A stretch of DNA of 54,467 nucleotides. Origin: Verrucomicrobiota bacterium (GTDB lineage Bacteria > Verrucomicrobiota > Verrucomicrobiia > Limisphaerales > UBA11358). Positions 18,180-28,503 of the stretch are shown piece after piece. Numbering within the stretch: position 1 is the first letter of the stretch; every line of letters starts with the position of its first letter. The notes beneath the pieces are model-generated. The model had not been told where the DNA came from. It worked only from the letters and a program-made list of their open reading frames with translations, and ran no database searches. Location: positions 1 through 54,467 of the forward strand of contig JAGWMQ010000009.1 of NCBI GenBank assembly GCA_028873125.1, in the 5' to 3' direction. The translations under genes and the position numbers were made by a program.

Positions 18180-18656
18180 ATGAGTCTCTGGAAGAAAATG
18201 CTGGCGCCGACGGGCGCCAACGCCAACGTCCTCATCCGCCTGGTGGTCGGCGGCGTCTTTCTCAATGAAGGCGTCCTCAAATTCCTCTATCCGGCCGCGC
18301 AGGCGGCCGGCCGTTTTGCAAAAATCGGCATCCCGCATCCGGACTTTTTCGGCCCGTTTGTGGCCACGGTGGAAACGGTTTGCGGCGCGATGGTCATTCT
18401 TGGTTTGCTGACACGGCTGGCGGCCATCGCTCTGTTCATTGACATCTCGGTGGCGATTTTCAGCACCAAAATTCCGGTGCTACTGGGCCACGGTTTTCTC
18501 GGTTTCTCGCTGATGAAACTGGAGCACTATGGTTTTCTGAGCATGGTACACGAGGCGCGCACGGATTTTTCCATGTGGTTTGGCCTGCTGTTCCTGCTGA
18601 TCGCCGGGCCGGGGCGCTGGTCTGCCGACGGTTTGTTCGGACGGACGCCCGCTTGA
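18180..18656 (+). CDS. DoxX-family membrane protein
   Basis: 158 residues, four predicted membrane helices, with the DoxX signature LIRLVVGGVFLNEGVLKF and VETVCGAMVILGLLTRLAA. DoxX proteins are small quinone-associated or stress-linked membrane proteins with no defined reaction. A good ribosome site (GGAAGGAG) precedes the ATG at 18180. It is divergent from nth. The 230 bases downstream hold two hairpins (one a perfect CCTCGCC-GT-GGCGAGG) and no gene. Confidence 0.85.
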   Translation: MSLWKKMLAPTGANANVLIRLVVGGVFLNEGVLKFLYPAAQAAGRFAKIGIPHPDFFGPFVATVETVCGAMVILGLLTRLAAIALFIDISVAIFSTKIPVLLGHGFLGFSLMKLEHYGFLSMVHEARTDFSMWFGLLFLLIAGPGRWSADGLFGRTPA

Positions 18657-18886
18657 TGGCCAAGCGGGTTTTCAAGCCCGCGAGGCCACGACAAATCCCC
18701 GGTGGTTTCCGCCTGGTTCATTCCTGGAACCTCGCCGTGGCGAGGCCGGAAACCGTTCGACAACGGCAAGCCGTCCAATCAGAGTTTTACTAATCCAAAT
18801 TGCAAGCCGCTTGCTCTCAATGAGTTATTTTTGTTGATAGTTTTGAAACCACATCTTAACTTGACCGTAACGATTTATTCTTGCTT

Positions 18887-19108
18887 ATGTCGAATGCTGC
18901 CAAAGAGCCATCCTCGGCGAACGATTTCGTTAAAAATTCCTCCCTTTACCGCGAGTTTCAAGCCGAGCGCGAGGAAATTCTCCGGCACAAGTGGATTGAA
19001 TCGGAGAAGGCCGGGCGCGACATCGGCTTCGAGCAGGCGCTGATGGATTGGATTCTCAAGCACCGTTCGAGCTGGCGCAAAAGTCGCCAGAGTGTGGTTC
19101 GCAATTGA
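18887..19108 (+). CDS. Small helical protein of unknown function
   Basis: 73 residues from MSNAAKEPSS. Highly charged and helical (YREFQAEREEILRHKWIESE, then ALMDWILKHRSSWRKSRQ). I do not recognise a named domain. Its composition suggests a nucleic-acid- or protein-binding helix bundle. It precedes pyrR by 190 bases in the same orientation. The start is chosen at 18887 rather than the TTG at 18881. Confidence 0.55.
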   Translation: MSNAAKEPSSANDFVKNSSLYREFQAEREEILRHKWIESEKAGRDIGFEQALMDWILKHRSSWRKSRQSVVRN

Positions 19109-19134
19109 AGCGCCGCGGGCTTCCCTTTAATCTG

Positions 19135-19169
19135 TTCCTTTAACGCAGCCCGGCGAGGCGGCGAAGGAA
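19135..19169 (+). promoter_or_regulatory. Likely PyrR-binding hairpin in the pyrR-pyrB leader
   Basis: TTCCTT pairs with AAGGAA and CGC with GCG, presenting loop AGCCCGGCGAGGCG at 19147-19160. This matches 12 of 14 positions of the PyrR-binding consensus ARUCCNGNGAGGYU known from Firmicutes. It lies 130 bases before the pyrR start. I see no clear U-tract terminator after it, so control could be at translation. Confidence 0.5.
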
Positions 19170-19298
19170 AAATGAAAAGCAAAGGCGCAATGCAAATGAC
19201 CTCCGCCCCGGAGCGGAGCGGATGCGTGTTTCGGTCGTCCATCCCGGCGCCGTCGTCGGCCCATTTTCATTTCCCGGAAACGGGGAGAAATCTTTTCC

Positions 19299-19835
19299 AT
19301 GCCTGAATCCGCCGTCATTCTCAACGCCGCCGCCATCCAGCGCGCCCTGACGCGCATCGCCCACGAAATCGCCGAACGCAACGAGGATGACGCCGGAGTC
19401 GTGCTTGCGGGCATCCCCGTCGGCGGCGATCATCTGGCGGCGCGGCTGGCCGGGATTTTGGCCGGCATCTGGAACCATCCCGTTCCGGCCGGCATCCTCG
19501 ACGTCTCCATGCACCGGGATGATTTGGGCCGCCGCGCCGCGCCCCAAATCCACCCAACCGTGCTGCCCTTCGACGTGACCGGCAAGACGGTGGTGTTGGT
19601 GGACGACGTGCTCTACAGCGGCCGCACCACACGCGCCGCGATGGACGCCCTCAACGACCTGGGCCGGCCCAAGAAGGTCCAATTGGCCGTGCTGGTGGAC
19701 CGCGGCCACCGCGAACTGCCCATCAAGGCGGATTTTGTCGGCAAAAACGTGCCGACCGCCCCCGACGAAAAAGTCCAGGTGCGGCTGAGGGAAGACGGCG
19801 CGCCGCAGGACGAAGTGACCCTGGAGAAAAAATGA
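19299..19835 (+). CDS. pyrR: PyrR, pyrimidine operon regulator / uracil phosphoribosyltransferase
   Basis: 178 residues of type I phosphoribosyltransferase fold. PRPP motif [20 protein letters not shown], flexible-loop region [12 protein letters not shown], and [22 protein letters not shown] are diagnostic of PyrR. It binds UMP/UTP and pyr leader RNA. It lies 82 bases before pyrB, the classic arrangement, and a PyrR-site-like hairpin precedes it. The usual GIxxRG segment reads [11 protein letters not shown]. Confidence 0.93.
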   Translation: MPESAVILNAAAIQRALTRIAHEIAERNEDDAGVVLAGIPVGGDHLAARLAGILAGIWNHPVPAGILDVSMHRDDLGRRAAPQIHPTVLPFDVTGKTVVLVDDVLYSGRTTRAAMDALNDLGRPKKVQLAVLVDRGHRELPIKADFVGKNVPTAPDEKVQVRLREDGAPQDEVTLEKK

Positions 19836-19917
19836 GGGCGGCCGCGAAAGGACGCCAGGCACATCGGGAAAAAACTGAAGCCCCGCGGTTTTGGCGGCCT
19901 TCCGTGGCGCGATAAAA

Positions 19918-20862
19918 ATGGCCTGGACACGAAAACATCTGCTCGACATCGAATCCCTCGCGGCGGAGGAGATCGTCACCGTGCTGGACACGGCGCGGGC
20001 GTTCAAGGCCGTCGGCGAGCGCGCCATCAAGAAGGTCCCGGCGCTGCGCGGCCGGACCATCGTGAACCTCTTCGTCGAGCCGTCCACGCGCACCCGCATC
20101 AGTTTCGAGCTGGCCGAACAGCGGTTGTCCGCGGACATCATCAATTTTTCCACCGAGGCCTCGTCGTTCAAAAAAGGCGAGACCCTCAAGGACACCGCCC
20201 GAAACCTCGAGGCGCTCAACGCCGATTTCATCGTCATCCGCCACAGCGCCAGCGGCGCGCCGCATTTTCTGTCGCGCGTGCTGCAGGCGGGCGTCATCAA
20301 CGCCGGCGACGGCGCGCACGAGCACCCCACGCAGGCGTTGCTGGATGCCTTCACCATCCGCGAGCACAAGGGAAAGATCGCCGGGCTGAACGTGACGATT
20401 CTGGGCGACATCCTCTACAGCCGCGTCGCGCGCTCCAACATCTGGGCGCTGACCAAGCTCGGCGCTCGCGTGACGCTGTGCGGCCCCTCCACGCTCGTGC
20501 CCCGGACCTTCGAGCAACTGGGCTGCCGCGTGACCTACGACGTGGACGAGGCGATCGCCGGCGCGGACATCATTCATCTGCTGCGCATCCAGCACGAGCG
20601 CCAGCGCCAGACGATGTTTCCCAGCATCCACGAATATGCGCAGTTGTTCGGGCTCAACCAGGCGCGCCTGGCCAGGACCAGACCGGACGCGCTGATCATG
20701 CACCCCGGCCCGATCAACCGCGGGGTGGAAATTGACAGCGAGATCGCCGATTGCGGCCGCTCGCTGATTTTGGAGCAGGTCACCAACGGCCTGGCCGTCC
20801 GCATGGCGGCCTTGTTTCTGCTGAACGGCGGCAAGGGCCCGCACGAAGTCACGGGCGACTAG
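19918..20862 (+). CDS. pyrB: Aspartate carbamoyltransferase catalytic chain
   Basis: 314 residues from [10 protein letters not shown]. Carbamoyl-phosphate motif [20 protein letters not shown] and [10 protein letters not shown] are all present. It catalyses the first committed step of pyrimidine synthesis. The start at 19918 is preferred over 19891 because family members begin just before the LLDIESL segment. Its stop TAG shares a CTAG with the stop of the convergent purF, leaving no intergenic space. No pyrI or pyrC follows. Confidence 0.97.
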   Translation: MAWTRKHLLDIESLAAEEIVTVLDTARAFKAVGERAIKKVPALRGRTIVNLFVEPSTRTRISFELAEQRLSADIINFSTEASSFKKGETLKDTARNLEALNADFIVIRHSASGAPHFLSRVLQAGVINAGDGAHEHPTQALLDAFTIREHKGKIAGLNVTILGDILYSRVARSNIWALTKLGARVTLCGPSTLVPRTFEQLGCRVTYDVDEAIAGADIIHLLRIQHERQRQTMFPSIHEYAQLFGLNQARLARTRPDALIMHPGPINRGVEIDSEIADCGRSLILEQVTNGLAVRMAALFLLNGGKGPHEVTGD

Positions 20863-22325
20863 ACCTGCAACAGCTTGATTTGCTCGCGGTCCTTCTCGAC
20901 GGCCTCGCCGAGCGTCTGGGCCTGGCGTTTGCGGCGCTCGATGATGTGTTTGTCGAGCACCGGGTCGTAGGGCACGGGGTAATGGCCGTCGTAGCAGGCC
21001 ATGCAGAATGCCTGCGCCGCCTGGCCGGTGGCCTTGACCATGCCCGCCCGCGACAAATAATACAGGGAGTCGGCGTTCAGGTATTGGCGGATTTCGTCCC
21101 GGCTGTAGTTGGCGGCCATGAGCTTGCTGCGGTCGGGAAAATCAATGCCATAAACGCAGGGATTCATGTGCGGCGGACAACTGACCACCACGTGGACTTC
21201 CCGTGCGCCGGCCTCCTTGAGCGTCTTGACCCGTGCCTTGCAGGTGGTCCCGCGCACGATGGAGTCGTCCACGATCACCACCCGCTTGTCCTTCACCAGG
21301 CTGCCGATGAGGTTCAACTTCACGCGCACATCGAAGTCGCGGATCAACTGCGTGGGCTGCAGGAAGCTGCGTCCGACGTAGTGGTTGCGGATGAAGGCCA
21401 TCTCGAAGGGGATGCCGGATTCCTCGGAATAACCCAGGGCCGCGCAGACGCCGCTGTCGGGCACGGGGACCACCAGGTCGGCGTTCACCGGATGTTCCCG
21501 CGCGAGCTGGCGCCCCATTTCCTTGCGGACTTCGTAAACGCTGTGGCCGTTGATGGTGCTGTCGGGGCGCGCGAAATAGACATATTCGAAAATGCAGAAC
21601 GCGCGCCGCGTGTGTTCGGGAAACGCATGCAGGCTGACCAGCCCACGGTCGTTGATGACCATGATTTCGCCGGGGGCGACCTCGCGGACGAATTCGGCGT
21701 GGATCTGATCCAAGGCGACGGTCTCGCTGGCCACCACCCACGCCCCGTCCACGCGTCCCAGACACAGCGGGCGGAAGCCGTGCGGGTCGCGCGCGCCGAT
21801 CACCTCCTTCTCGGTCATGATGACCAGCGAATAGGCGCCTTCGATGCGGCGCAGGGTCTGGACCAGGGTGTTTTGCGCGCCGTTGAGGGAGGGCTGCGCG
21901 AGCATCATCAGGATGATTTCGCTGTCCACGGTCGTCTGGAACACCAGGCCGTGGTTCTCGAGTTCGTCGCGGAGTTGCGCGGAGTTGGTCAGGTTGCCGT
22001 TGTGGGCGATGGCGATCTGGCCGCGGGTGCATTCCACCGTCAGCGGTTGGGCGTTACGCAGTTGTGACGAGCCGGTGGTCGAGTAGCGCGTGTGGCCGAC
22101 GGCCATGGTGCCGACCAGATCGCGCAGGATCCTCGGGTTGAACACCTGCGACACGAGGCCCATGCCGTGGTGCTTGAGAAATTTCCCCTCGTGGCAGGTG
22201 ACGATGCCGGCGCTTTCCTGGCCGCGGTGCTGGAGGGCGTAGAGGCCGTAGTAGGCGAGTTCGGCGGCATTCGGGTGACCGAAAATGCCGAACACGCCGC
22301 AGTAATGCTTGGGATAATATAGCAT
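20859..22325 (-). CDS. purF: Amidophosphoribosyltransferase
   Basis: First enzyme of purine synthesis, forming phosphoribosylamine from PRPP and glutamine. From ATG at 22325 the protein begins [16 protein letters not shown]. Cys9 would be the catalytic N-terminal residue after propeptide removal. PRPP loop [15 protein letters not shown], and [10 protein letters not shown] plus the SCPPHMNPC region provide cysteines of a Bacillus-type [4Fe-4S] enzyme. 488 residues, normal length. A longer in-frame start at 22568 adds unrelated residues. Confidence 0.95.
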   Translation of the reverse strand: MLYYPKHYCGVFGIFGHPNAAELAYYGLYALQHRGQESAGIVTCHEGKFLKHHGMGLVSQVFNPRILRDLVGTMAVGHTRYSTTGSSQLRNAQPLTVECTRGQIAIAHNGNLTNSAQLRDELENHGLVFQTTVDSEIILMMLAQPSLNGAQNTLVQTLRRIEGAYSLVIMTEKEVIGARDPHGFRPLCLGRVDGAWVVASETVALDQIHAEFVREVAPGEIMVINDRGLVSLHAFPEHTRRAFCIFEYVYFARPDSTINGHSVYEVRKEMGRQLAREHPVNADLVVPVPDSGVCAALGYSEESGIPFEMAFIRNHYVGRSFLQPTQLIRDFDVRVKLNLIGSLVKDKRVVIVDDSIVRGTTCKARVKTLKEAGAREVHVVVSCPPHMNPCVYGIDFPDRSKLMAANYSRDEIRQYLNADSLYYLSRAGMVKATGQAAQAFCMACYDGHYPVPYDPVLDKHIIERRKRQAQTLGEAVEKDREQIKLLQV

Positions 22326-22597
22326 GGCACACTCGCGCCGGGGGCGGCGACTCGTTGGCTCGGCGGCGCCGGCGCAGCCGCAACGCCATAGTAATCCAGG
22401 GAAACGGCGCGGCGCAAGCCGGAACGCGCCGGTCGGCGGCGGCCCGGTCGGGGCGTGCCGTATTGTTGCATAGGGTTTTCCGCCAAGGTAGGGTTTTGCC
22501 CCATTTGACGTTTTCCCGGCCTGGTGTAACTTTTTTTGAATTGCTTGCGTACTCCCTGCGGGGGACATGCGCGCCGACGAGCGGCAACATCGCCGTC

Positions 22598-23356
22598 ATG
22601 AAAACCACGTTGCGGATTCTCAATCTCGAAGACGACGTCAACGATGCCGCGTTAAACGAGGCGATGCTGTCGGCGCGCTGGTCGGATTGCCAGTTGACCC
22701 GTGTGGACAACCGGGCGGACTACCTTGCCGCGCTGGAACGGGGCGGGATGGACCTGGTTCTTTCCGATTACACCATGCCCGCCTTCAGCGGACGCGAGGC
22801 GCTGGCGCTGGCGAGGGAAAGGCGTCCGGAAGTCCCCTTTCTGTTCGTCTCCGGCACGATTGGCGAGGATGCGGCAATCGAAGCGCTCAAAAACGGGGCG
22901 ACCGATTACGTGCTCAAGCATCGCTTGATGCGGCTGATTCCCGCGGTGGCCCGCGCCCTGGCCGAAGTCGAGGAGCGCGCCGAGCGTCAGCGCGCCGAGG
23001 AGGCCATGCGCCAGTCCGAACACAAATACCGCCAGTTGTTCGAGAGCCTCGGTCACGCGGCGCTGGTGACCGATCAGCAGACCGGAAAGATCGTTGACGC
23101 CAATCCCCGCGCCGAAATGATGCTGGGCTGCTCCCGCGGGGAGATCCTGGGGAGCAAGGTGTCCCGCTTTCTGGCGCTGGACACGGCCCGCGTGGTCCCC
23201 GAAGGGTCGGACGCCAACGCCCGGACCACGCTCTTTCACTGCGACTTGGTGCGCGCCGACAGGGTGCCGGTGCCGGTGACCGCCCAAGCCACGTGGCTGA
23301 CGCTTTACGACCGCGCGCTGATTCTGTGGCTCTGCCAGGAATCCAACCTGGAATAG
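22598..23356 (+). CDS. Response regulator receiver with PAS domain
   Basis: 252 residues. The receiver (1-120) has acidic pocket EDD (11-13), phosphoacceptor Asp57 in VLSDYTMP, Thr in FVSGTIGE and Lys in NGATDYVLKH. A short coiled coil (ARALAEVEERAERQRAEEAM) leads to a PAS domain (about 143-245, YRQLFESLGHAALVTDQQTG). There is no DNA-binding, kinase or GGDEF output, and no histidine kinase neighbour. It may signal by protein contacts. Confidence 0.85.
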   Translation: MKTTLRILNLEDDVNDAALNEAMLSARWSDCQLTRVDNRADYLAALERGGMDLVLSDYTMPAFSGREALALARERRPEVPFLFVSGTIGEDAAIEALKNGATDYVLKHRLMRLIPAVARALAEVEERAERQRAEEAMRQSEHKYRQLFESLGHAALVTDQQTGKIVDANPRAEMMLGCSRGEILGSKVSRFLALDTARVVPEGSDANARTTLFHCDLVRADRVPVPVTAQATWLTLYDRALILWLCQESNLE

Positions 23357-23424
23357 TTGGCTTCCGTCCGGTGGGGCGCCATTTCCGGGTTTGATCGTCC
23401 GGCGGTTCGCGCCGTCCTGGCCGC

Positions 23425-24213
23425 ATGGAATTTTCCTTGCAGAACAAATGGATCCTGATCACCGGCGCCTCGTCCGGGTTCGGCGCGGCGGCCGCGGCGG
23501 CCTTCGGCGCGGCGGGGGCGAAATTGCTGCTGGGGGCGCGGCGTGTGGCGCGGTTGAAAACCGCAGCCGCCCAGGCGCTCGCGGCCGGCGCCGGCGCCGC
23601 GGAATTCCACGAGTTGGATGTTTCCACCACGGCCAGCGTCCAAAAATTCATCGCCTGGGCGGCGGAAAAGACGGGCGGAAAAAATCTGCACGTTTTGGTC
23701 AACAACGCCGGCGGAGCGCACGGCCTGGACACCGTGGCCGACGGCCAGGACGCGGATTGGGAGGCCATGATCCAGTCGAATCTGCTGGGCCTTCTGCGCG
23801 TGACCCGCGCGGCCCTGCCGCTCATGCCGCACGACGCCGGCGCCAGCATCATCAACATCGGCTCGGTCGCCGCCCATACGGCCTACGAAGGTGGAGCGGT
23901 GTATTGCGCGGCGAAGGCCGGTGAACTGCAGGTCACCCGCGCGCTGCGGCTGGAACTGCTGGGCACGGGCATCCGCGTCAGCACGGTGGACCCCGGCCTG
24001 GCGGAAACGGAGTTTTCCCTCGTGCGTTTCAAGGGCGACGCCGCCCGCGCGAAAAAGGTTTACGAAGGCACCCGTCCGCTCAACGCCCGGGACATCGCCG
24101 ACGTCCTGGTCTGGATTGCCCGCCGCCCGCCGCACGTGAACATTGACGAACTCCTCGTCAAGCCCGTGGACCAGGCGGCGGTGGGGAAGGTGCATCGGCG
24201 GCCCAACGGCTGA
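23425..24213 (+). CDS. SDR oxidoreductase, YdfG-like
   Basis: 262 residues. NADP motif TGASSGFG, VNNAG, catalytic Ser in INIGSVAAH and YCAAK, and ARRPPHVNIDELLVKP near the end, as in YdfG-type 3-hydroxy acid dehydrogenases acting on serine or malonic semialdehyde. The exact substrate is inferred from the C-terminal motif only. It follows the response regulator by 68 bases and is convergent with the LptF/G gene. Confidence 0.85.
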   Translation: MEFSLQNKWILITGASSGFGAAAAAAFGAAGAKLLLGARRVARLKTAAAQALAAGAGAAEFHELDVSTTASVQKFIAWAAEKTGGKNLHVLVNNAGGAHGLDTVADGQDADWEAMIQSNLLGLLRVTRAALPLMPHDAGASIINIGSVAAHTAYEGGAVYCAAKAGELQVTRALRLELLGTGIRVSTVDPGLAETEFSLVRFKGDAARAKKVYEGTRPLNARDIADVLVWIARRPPHVNIDELLVKPVDQAAVGKVHRRPNG

Positions 24214-24242
24214 GACAGGGCGAACACCCGCCGCCGCAACGC

Positions 24243-25400
24243 TTAAACGCCCCTGTTGGCCCGCCAGAGCAGCACCGCCCCGACGGCCTGGAAGATGAAA
24301 TTGGGCAGCCAGAAAATCAGGTGCGGCGCAAATTCCGGCCGCGCGGCCAGCGCCTCGCCCAGCATGTCGAAGGCGTAATAAACCAGCACCAATGCCAGGG
24401 CCACGGCCACGCCCACGTTCGTCTCGCGCCGGTGCAGGCGGATGCCCAGGGGAATGCCCACCAGGGCAAACCCGAAACACGCGAACGAAAAGGCGACTTG
24501 CCGGTGCAGCTCCACGCGCACCTGCTCCATCAACTTCTCCGCCTCGTGAAACGCCGCCTGCCGCTCTTCCAGCGACGCCCCGGGTGTCCGGGGAAAGTCC
24601 AGCCGCTCCAACCGGCGCAATTTCGCCCGCAACTGCCCGAAGGTCATGTCGCTGATTTTGATTTCGCCGGGGCCGATGGCGGCGGTGTTGGTCGGGAAAA
24701 AATTCGGCGATTGCCACTCCTTGGCGGCCAGTGTGCCACCGTGTTGGGACAGGCCGCGGGGTTCAAGGAGGCGCAGATAAAGCTGCCGATTCCGCAGATT
24801 CGCCTCCAACCGGCCCCGCGGGGCGTGGACCCACAGGGTGACGTTGGTCCCGTGTTCGATGACAAACACCGACACGTCCTTGAGGTTGCCGCCGCGGTTT
24901 TCACCCACCGAGATTTCGTAATCCAGGCCGCCGTCATGGAATTCGATGGGGCGGCCTTCGGGCAGTTGGAAGCTCGCCGGGTGGACACGCGCGCGGGCAA
25001 TCAGGGTTTTGTAGGCCACGCGGGAGCGCGGACCGAGATCCATGTTGAACCAGGCGCTCAGGCCGCAACACAGCAGGCTCAGGAGGAGCACCGGGGAGAC
25101 CAGCGACACCAGGCTGACGCCGCCGGCGCGGGCGGCGGTCAATTCCTGGTCGGCGCTGAACCGGCCGAAGACCAGCAACGTGGCCGTCAGCAGTCCCATG
25201 GGCAGCGCGAAGACCCAGACAAAGGGAATCAGCAGGCCGATCGCCTCCAGGACCAGGGCCAATTGAACCTGTCCGCTGATGAGCAGCCCCAGGATTTCCC
25301 GGAGCACGTTGCCCAGCAGCAACACAAAGGTGAAGACCGCCACCGTCAGCAACAACGAGGCGAACACCTGGCGAGCCAGGTATTTGTGCAGCGTATTCAC
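24243..25400 (-). CDS. LptF/LptG-family lipopolysaccharide export permease (YjgP/YjgQ)
   Basis: 385 residues, probably starting with GTG at 25400 ([12 protein letters not shown]). Layout is that of LptF/G: N-terminal membrane helices (about 15-125), a periplasmic jellyroll, and three C-terminal helices ([19 protein letters not shown]). These permeases with LptB extract LPS from the inner membrane. Only one of the usual pair is in the window, so F versus G cannot be assigned. Confidence 0.85.
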   Translation of the reverse strand: MNTLHKYLARQVFASLLLTVAVFTFVLLLGNVLREILGLLISGQVQLALVLEAIGLLIPFVWVFALPMGLLTATLLVFGRFSADQELTAARAGGVSLVSLVSPVLLLSLLCCGLSAWFNMDLGPRSRVAYKTLIARARVHPASFQLPEGRPIEFHDGGLDYEISVGENRGGNLKDVSVFVIEHGTNVTLWVHAPRGRLEANLRNRQLYLRLLEPRGLSQHGGTLAAKEWQSPNFFPTNTAAIGPGEIKISDMTFGQLRAKLRRLERLDFPRTPGASLEERQAAFHEAEKLMEQVRVELHRQVAFSFACFGFALVGIPLGIRLHRRETNVGVAVALALVLVYYAFDMLGEALAARPEFAPHLIFWLPNFIFQAVGAVLLWRANRGV

Positions 25401-25562
25401 GTCCGGCGCGCGCAATGGGACCACGGCTGGAGACCGCCGGAAAGGGGCCGTCGCGCTGGCGGGGAGCATGCCCGGTCTGGCCGGCCTAGCAAGCCCAATC
25501 GGGCGTGAACTAGGGCTTGCCCCGGCGTGCGGCTCCGCGTAAAGTGAACGGCCATTCTTCAA

Positions 25563-25916
25563 ATGACGCACTTGAATGCCTTGAACGTTGTGCTCGCCGC
25601 TGCGCCGGCCCAGCCGCAACCGCCGTCCGGGCCGATGGGTCTTTTCGCCAGCCCGCTCACGCTGCTGGTGCTGATGGCGGTCATGATGTATTTTGTGCTG
25701 TTCCGCCCGCAGCAGCAGCAGCGCGCCCGGCACGCCCAGTTGCTCAAAAACCTCAAGTCGGGCGACCGGGTGGTCACCGCCAGCGGCATCGTCGGCGTCA
25801 TCATCACCGTCAAGGACAAGACCGTCTCGCTGCGCTCCGCCGACGCCAAGATGGAAATGACCAAATCCTCCGTGACGGAAATCCTCGAACCGGCCGGCAA
25901 TTCCACCGCCTCCTGA
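25563..25916 (+). CDS. yajC: Preprotein translocase subunit YajC
   Basis: 117 residues: a short N-terminus, one membrane helix ([20 protein letters not shown]), RPQQQQ, then [17 protein letters not shown], the standard YajC signature. It joins SecDF in the accessory translocase complex. The secDF start is 7 bases after the stop, so they form one operon. Confidence 0.96.
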   Translation: MTHLNALNVVLAAAPAQPQPPSGPMGLFASPLTLLVLMAVMMYFVLFRPQQQQRARHAQLLKNLKSGDRVVTASGIVGVIITVKDKTVSLRSADAKMEMTKSSVTEILEPAGNSTAS

Positions 25917-25923
25917 ACCGGCC

Positions 25924-28434
25924 ATGAAGCGAAATAATTTCTGGAAGTTTGCCCTGGTCATCGCGATCGTTTTGTGGTCGTTTTACGAAATCTATCCGCC
26001 CACCTCGCGCGACCTGGTCAAGGAGTTTGAGTCGCGGGCCGAAAACCGCGACGCCACGTTCACGAATATTTTGCGCCGGCTCGCGCCGATGCTCAAGGCG
26101 GGCACCAACAGCGAGTTCGCCGCCCTGACCGAGGCCGTCGGCACCAACGGTCTCCAGCCGTATTTCCCCGGTATCAGCGCCTCCAACGAACTGGATCCGA
26201 ACACCTACATCCTGAACCAGCTCCAGCGCCAGGCCGCCGGCCGCATCAAGCTGGGCCTGGACCTGCAGGGCGGCACGTCGTTCCTGGTGGAAATGGACAC
26301 CAACAAACTGACCAATCCGGCGGACATTCACGGGGCGTTGTCGCAGGCGGTCGAAGTCCTGCGCCGGCGCGTGGACGCCTTCGGCGTGGCCGAGCCGGTC
26401 ATCCAGCCGGCCGGCGGCAATCAAATTCGGATCGAATTGCCCGGATTGTCCGAGGCCGACAAGGATGCGGCGGAAACCAACATCACCAGCGCCGCTTACC
26501 TGGAATTTCGAATGGTCAAGGACGACAGCGATGAAATCATCGCCAACCACGAGCCGATCCCGCCGGGCTACGAACTGCTCAAGCAGGTGGAACCGCAGCC
26601 GAACGGGCCGCCCAAGGTCGAGGAGGTCGTCGTCGAGAAAAAGCCCGTCAACGGACTGGCCGGCGACATTGTCCAGAGCGCCATGCCCGTGCGCGGGAAC
26701 ATGGGCGAACCGCAGGTGGAATTCACCCTCACCGCCGCCGGCGCCAAACGCTTCGCCGAGGTCACCCGCAACAACGTGGGCCACCGCATGGCCATCGTGC
26801 TGGACGGCCAGCTTTACTCCGCGCCCGTCATCCAAAGCCCCATCGAAACCGGCAGCGGCGAAATTACCGGACAATTCACCCTTCAGCAGGCGCAAACGCT
26901 GGCCAGCGTCCTGGAAAATCCGCTGCGCGCGCCGCTTCAGATCATTTCTTCCAGCGACGTGGACCCGACGCTGGGACGGGATTCCATCCACAGCGGCATT
27001 CAGGCGTCCCTCTGGGCGGTCATCCTCGTTTCCGCCTTCATGCTCTGCTATTACTGGATCGCGGGCATCACCGCCAACGTCGCGCTGGTCACCAACATCA
27101 TCATCCTGTTCGGCGTCATGTGCTCCATCGGCGCGACGCTGACGCTGCCGGGCATTGCGGGCATGGTGCTGACCATCGGCATGGCCGTGGACGCCAACGT
27201 GCTGATCTACGAGCGAATCCGGGAGGAACTCGGCAAGGGCAAATCGCTCCGCGGCGCCATCGCCGCCGGCTACGCCCGCGCCTTCGGCACCATCTTCGAC
27301 TCGCACGTCACCACGCTCATCTCGTCCATCATCCTCATCTTCATGGGCACCGGGGAGGTCAAGGGCTTCGGCGTGACCCTCACCATCGGCGTGGCCGCCA
27401 GCCTCTTCACCGCGCTGGTGGTGACCCGGCTGATTTTTGACTTCCTGCTGGACCGCAACTGGCTCAAATCGCTGCCCATGCTGCACATCATCCGCAGCGC
27501 AAAGGTCAATTTCATGAAGCTGGCCACGCCGCTGTTCGTGCTGACCTGGACCTTCATCGTCATTTCCCTGGCCTACGGCATTTTTGGCCGCGGCGACAAA
27601 CTGTTTGGCGTGGACTTCCTGGGCGGCGACAGCACCACCTTCAGCTTCGTGCAGCGGCCGGGCGTGGATGAAATCCGCGCCGCGCTGACGCAAATCGGCC
27701 AGAAAGACGCGCAAATCCAGTATCAAAAGAGCGTGTCCGGGGGCGTCGAAACGCTGCGCGTGACCGCCGGCAGCGGTTCCGGGCCCAAGGTCGAGCAGGC
27801 CCTCGACCAAAAGTTCCCGCTGGCCAGATTCAAGGTCGTCAGCCGCCAGGAGGTGGGCGCGACGGTGGGCGCGGAAGTCCGCCAATCGGCCCTCATCGCC
27901 TGCCTGCTGGCCATGTTCGGAATCCTGGTCTATGTCGCCTTCCGCTATGAATTTTCCTTCGCCGTCGGCGCGGTGGTGGCCGTCATCCACGACGTGCTGC
28001 TGACCATCGGTTGTTATTGCATTTCCAACGGCCTGTCCGGGCGCGAGTTCACCGCCACCGTGGTGGCCGCGGTGCTGACCATCATCGGCTTCTCCATCAA
28101 CGACAAGATCGTCATCTTCGACCGCATCCGGGAGAACCTGAAGCTGGGCGTGCGCGGGACGTTCCGGGAAATCATCAATCAGGCGCTCAACCAGACGTTG
28201 AGCCGGACGATCATCACCAGCGGCACGGTCTTCCTGGCCACCCTGTCCCTGTACCTCTTCGGCGGCGGCGTCATCAACGACTTCGCCTTCACCTTCCTGG
28301 TGGGCATCATCACCGGGACGTATTCCTCGATTTACATTGCCAGCGTTTTCGTGCTCTGGTGGCACAAGGGCGAACGCCCCGGCATCGGCGCCTCCCAGGT
28401 GACCTTGCAAGACGCGGCGACGGCCAAGGCGTGA
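25924..28434 (+). CDS. secDF: Fused protein translocase SecDF
   Basis: 836 residues joining SecD and SecF. SecD half: [14 protein letters not shown], the large periplasmic domain ([20 protein letters not shown]), and a membrane block with [20 protein letters not shown]. SecF half from about residue 540: [44 protein letters not shown]-type motor using the proton gradient to pull exported proteins. It is preceded by yajC. Confidence 0.96.
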   Translation: MKRNNFWKFALVIAIVLWSFYEIYPPTSRDLVKEFESRAENRDATFTNILRRLAPMLKAGTNSEFAALTEAVGTNGLQPYFPGISASNELDPNTYILNQLQRQAAGRIKLGLDLQGGTSFLVEMDTNKLTNPADIHGALSQAVEVLRRRVDAFGVAEPVIQPAGGNQIRIELPGLSEADKDAAETNITSAAYLEFRMVKDDSDEIIANHEPIPPGYELLKQVEPQPNGPPKVEEVVVEKKPVNGLAGDIVQSAMPVRGNMGEPQVEFTLTAAGAKRFAEVTRNNVGHRMAIVLDGQLYSAPVIQSPIETGSGEITGQFTLQQAQTLASVLENPLRAPLQIISSSDVDPTLGRDSIHSGIQASLWAVILVSAFMLCYYWIAGITANVALVTNIIILFGVMCSIGATLTLPGIAGMVLTIGMAVDANVLIYERIREELGKGKSLRGAIAAGYARAFGTIFDSHVTTLISSIILIFMGTGEVKGFGVTLTIGVAASLFTALVVTRLIFDFLLDRNWLKSLPMLHIIRSAKVNFMKLATPLFVLTWTFIVISLAYGIFGRGDKLFGVDFLGGDSTTFSFVQRPGVDEIRAALTQIGQKDAQIQYQKSVSGGVETLRVTAGSGSGPKVEQALDQKFPLARFKVVSRQEVGATVGAEVRQSALIACLLAMFGILVYVAFRYEFSFAVGAVVAVIHDVLLTIGCYCISNGLSGREFTATVVAAVLTIIGFSINDKIVIFDRIRENLKLGVRGTFREIINQALNQTLSRTIITSGTVFLATLSLYLFGGGVINDFAFTFLVGIITGTYSSIYIASVFVLWWHKGERPGIGASQVTLQDAATAKA

Positions 28435-28443
28435 CGCCATTTG

Positions 28444-28503
28444 CAATTGCGATTGACGATTGGATTTGCAGTCGGCGCGTAAATCGTAAATCGTGAATCG
28501 CAA
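28444..28503. repeat. ATCGTAAATCGT-type dispersed repeat
   Basis: The gap between secDF and terC is almost wholly made of short near-repeats (GATTGACGATTGGATT, GTAAATCGTAAATCGTGAATC). A close relative, AATCGTAAATCGTAAATCC, fills the gap before the NIL gene at 40043-40075. Confidence 0.55.
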
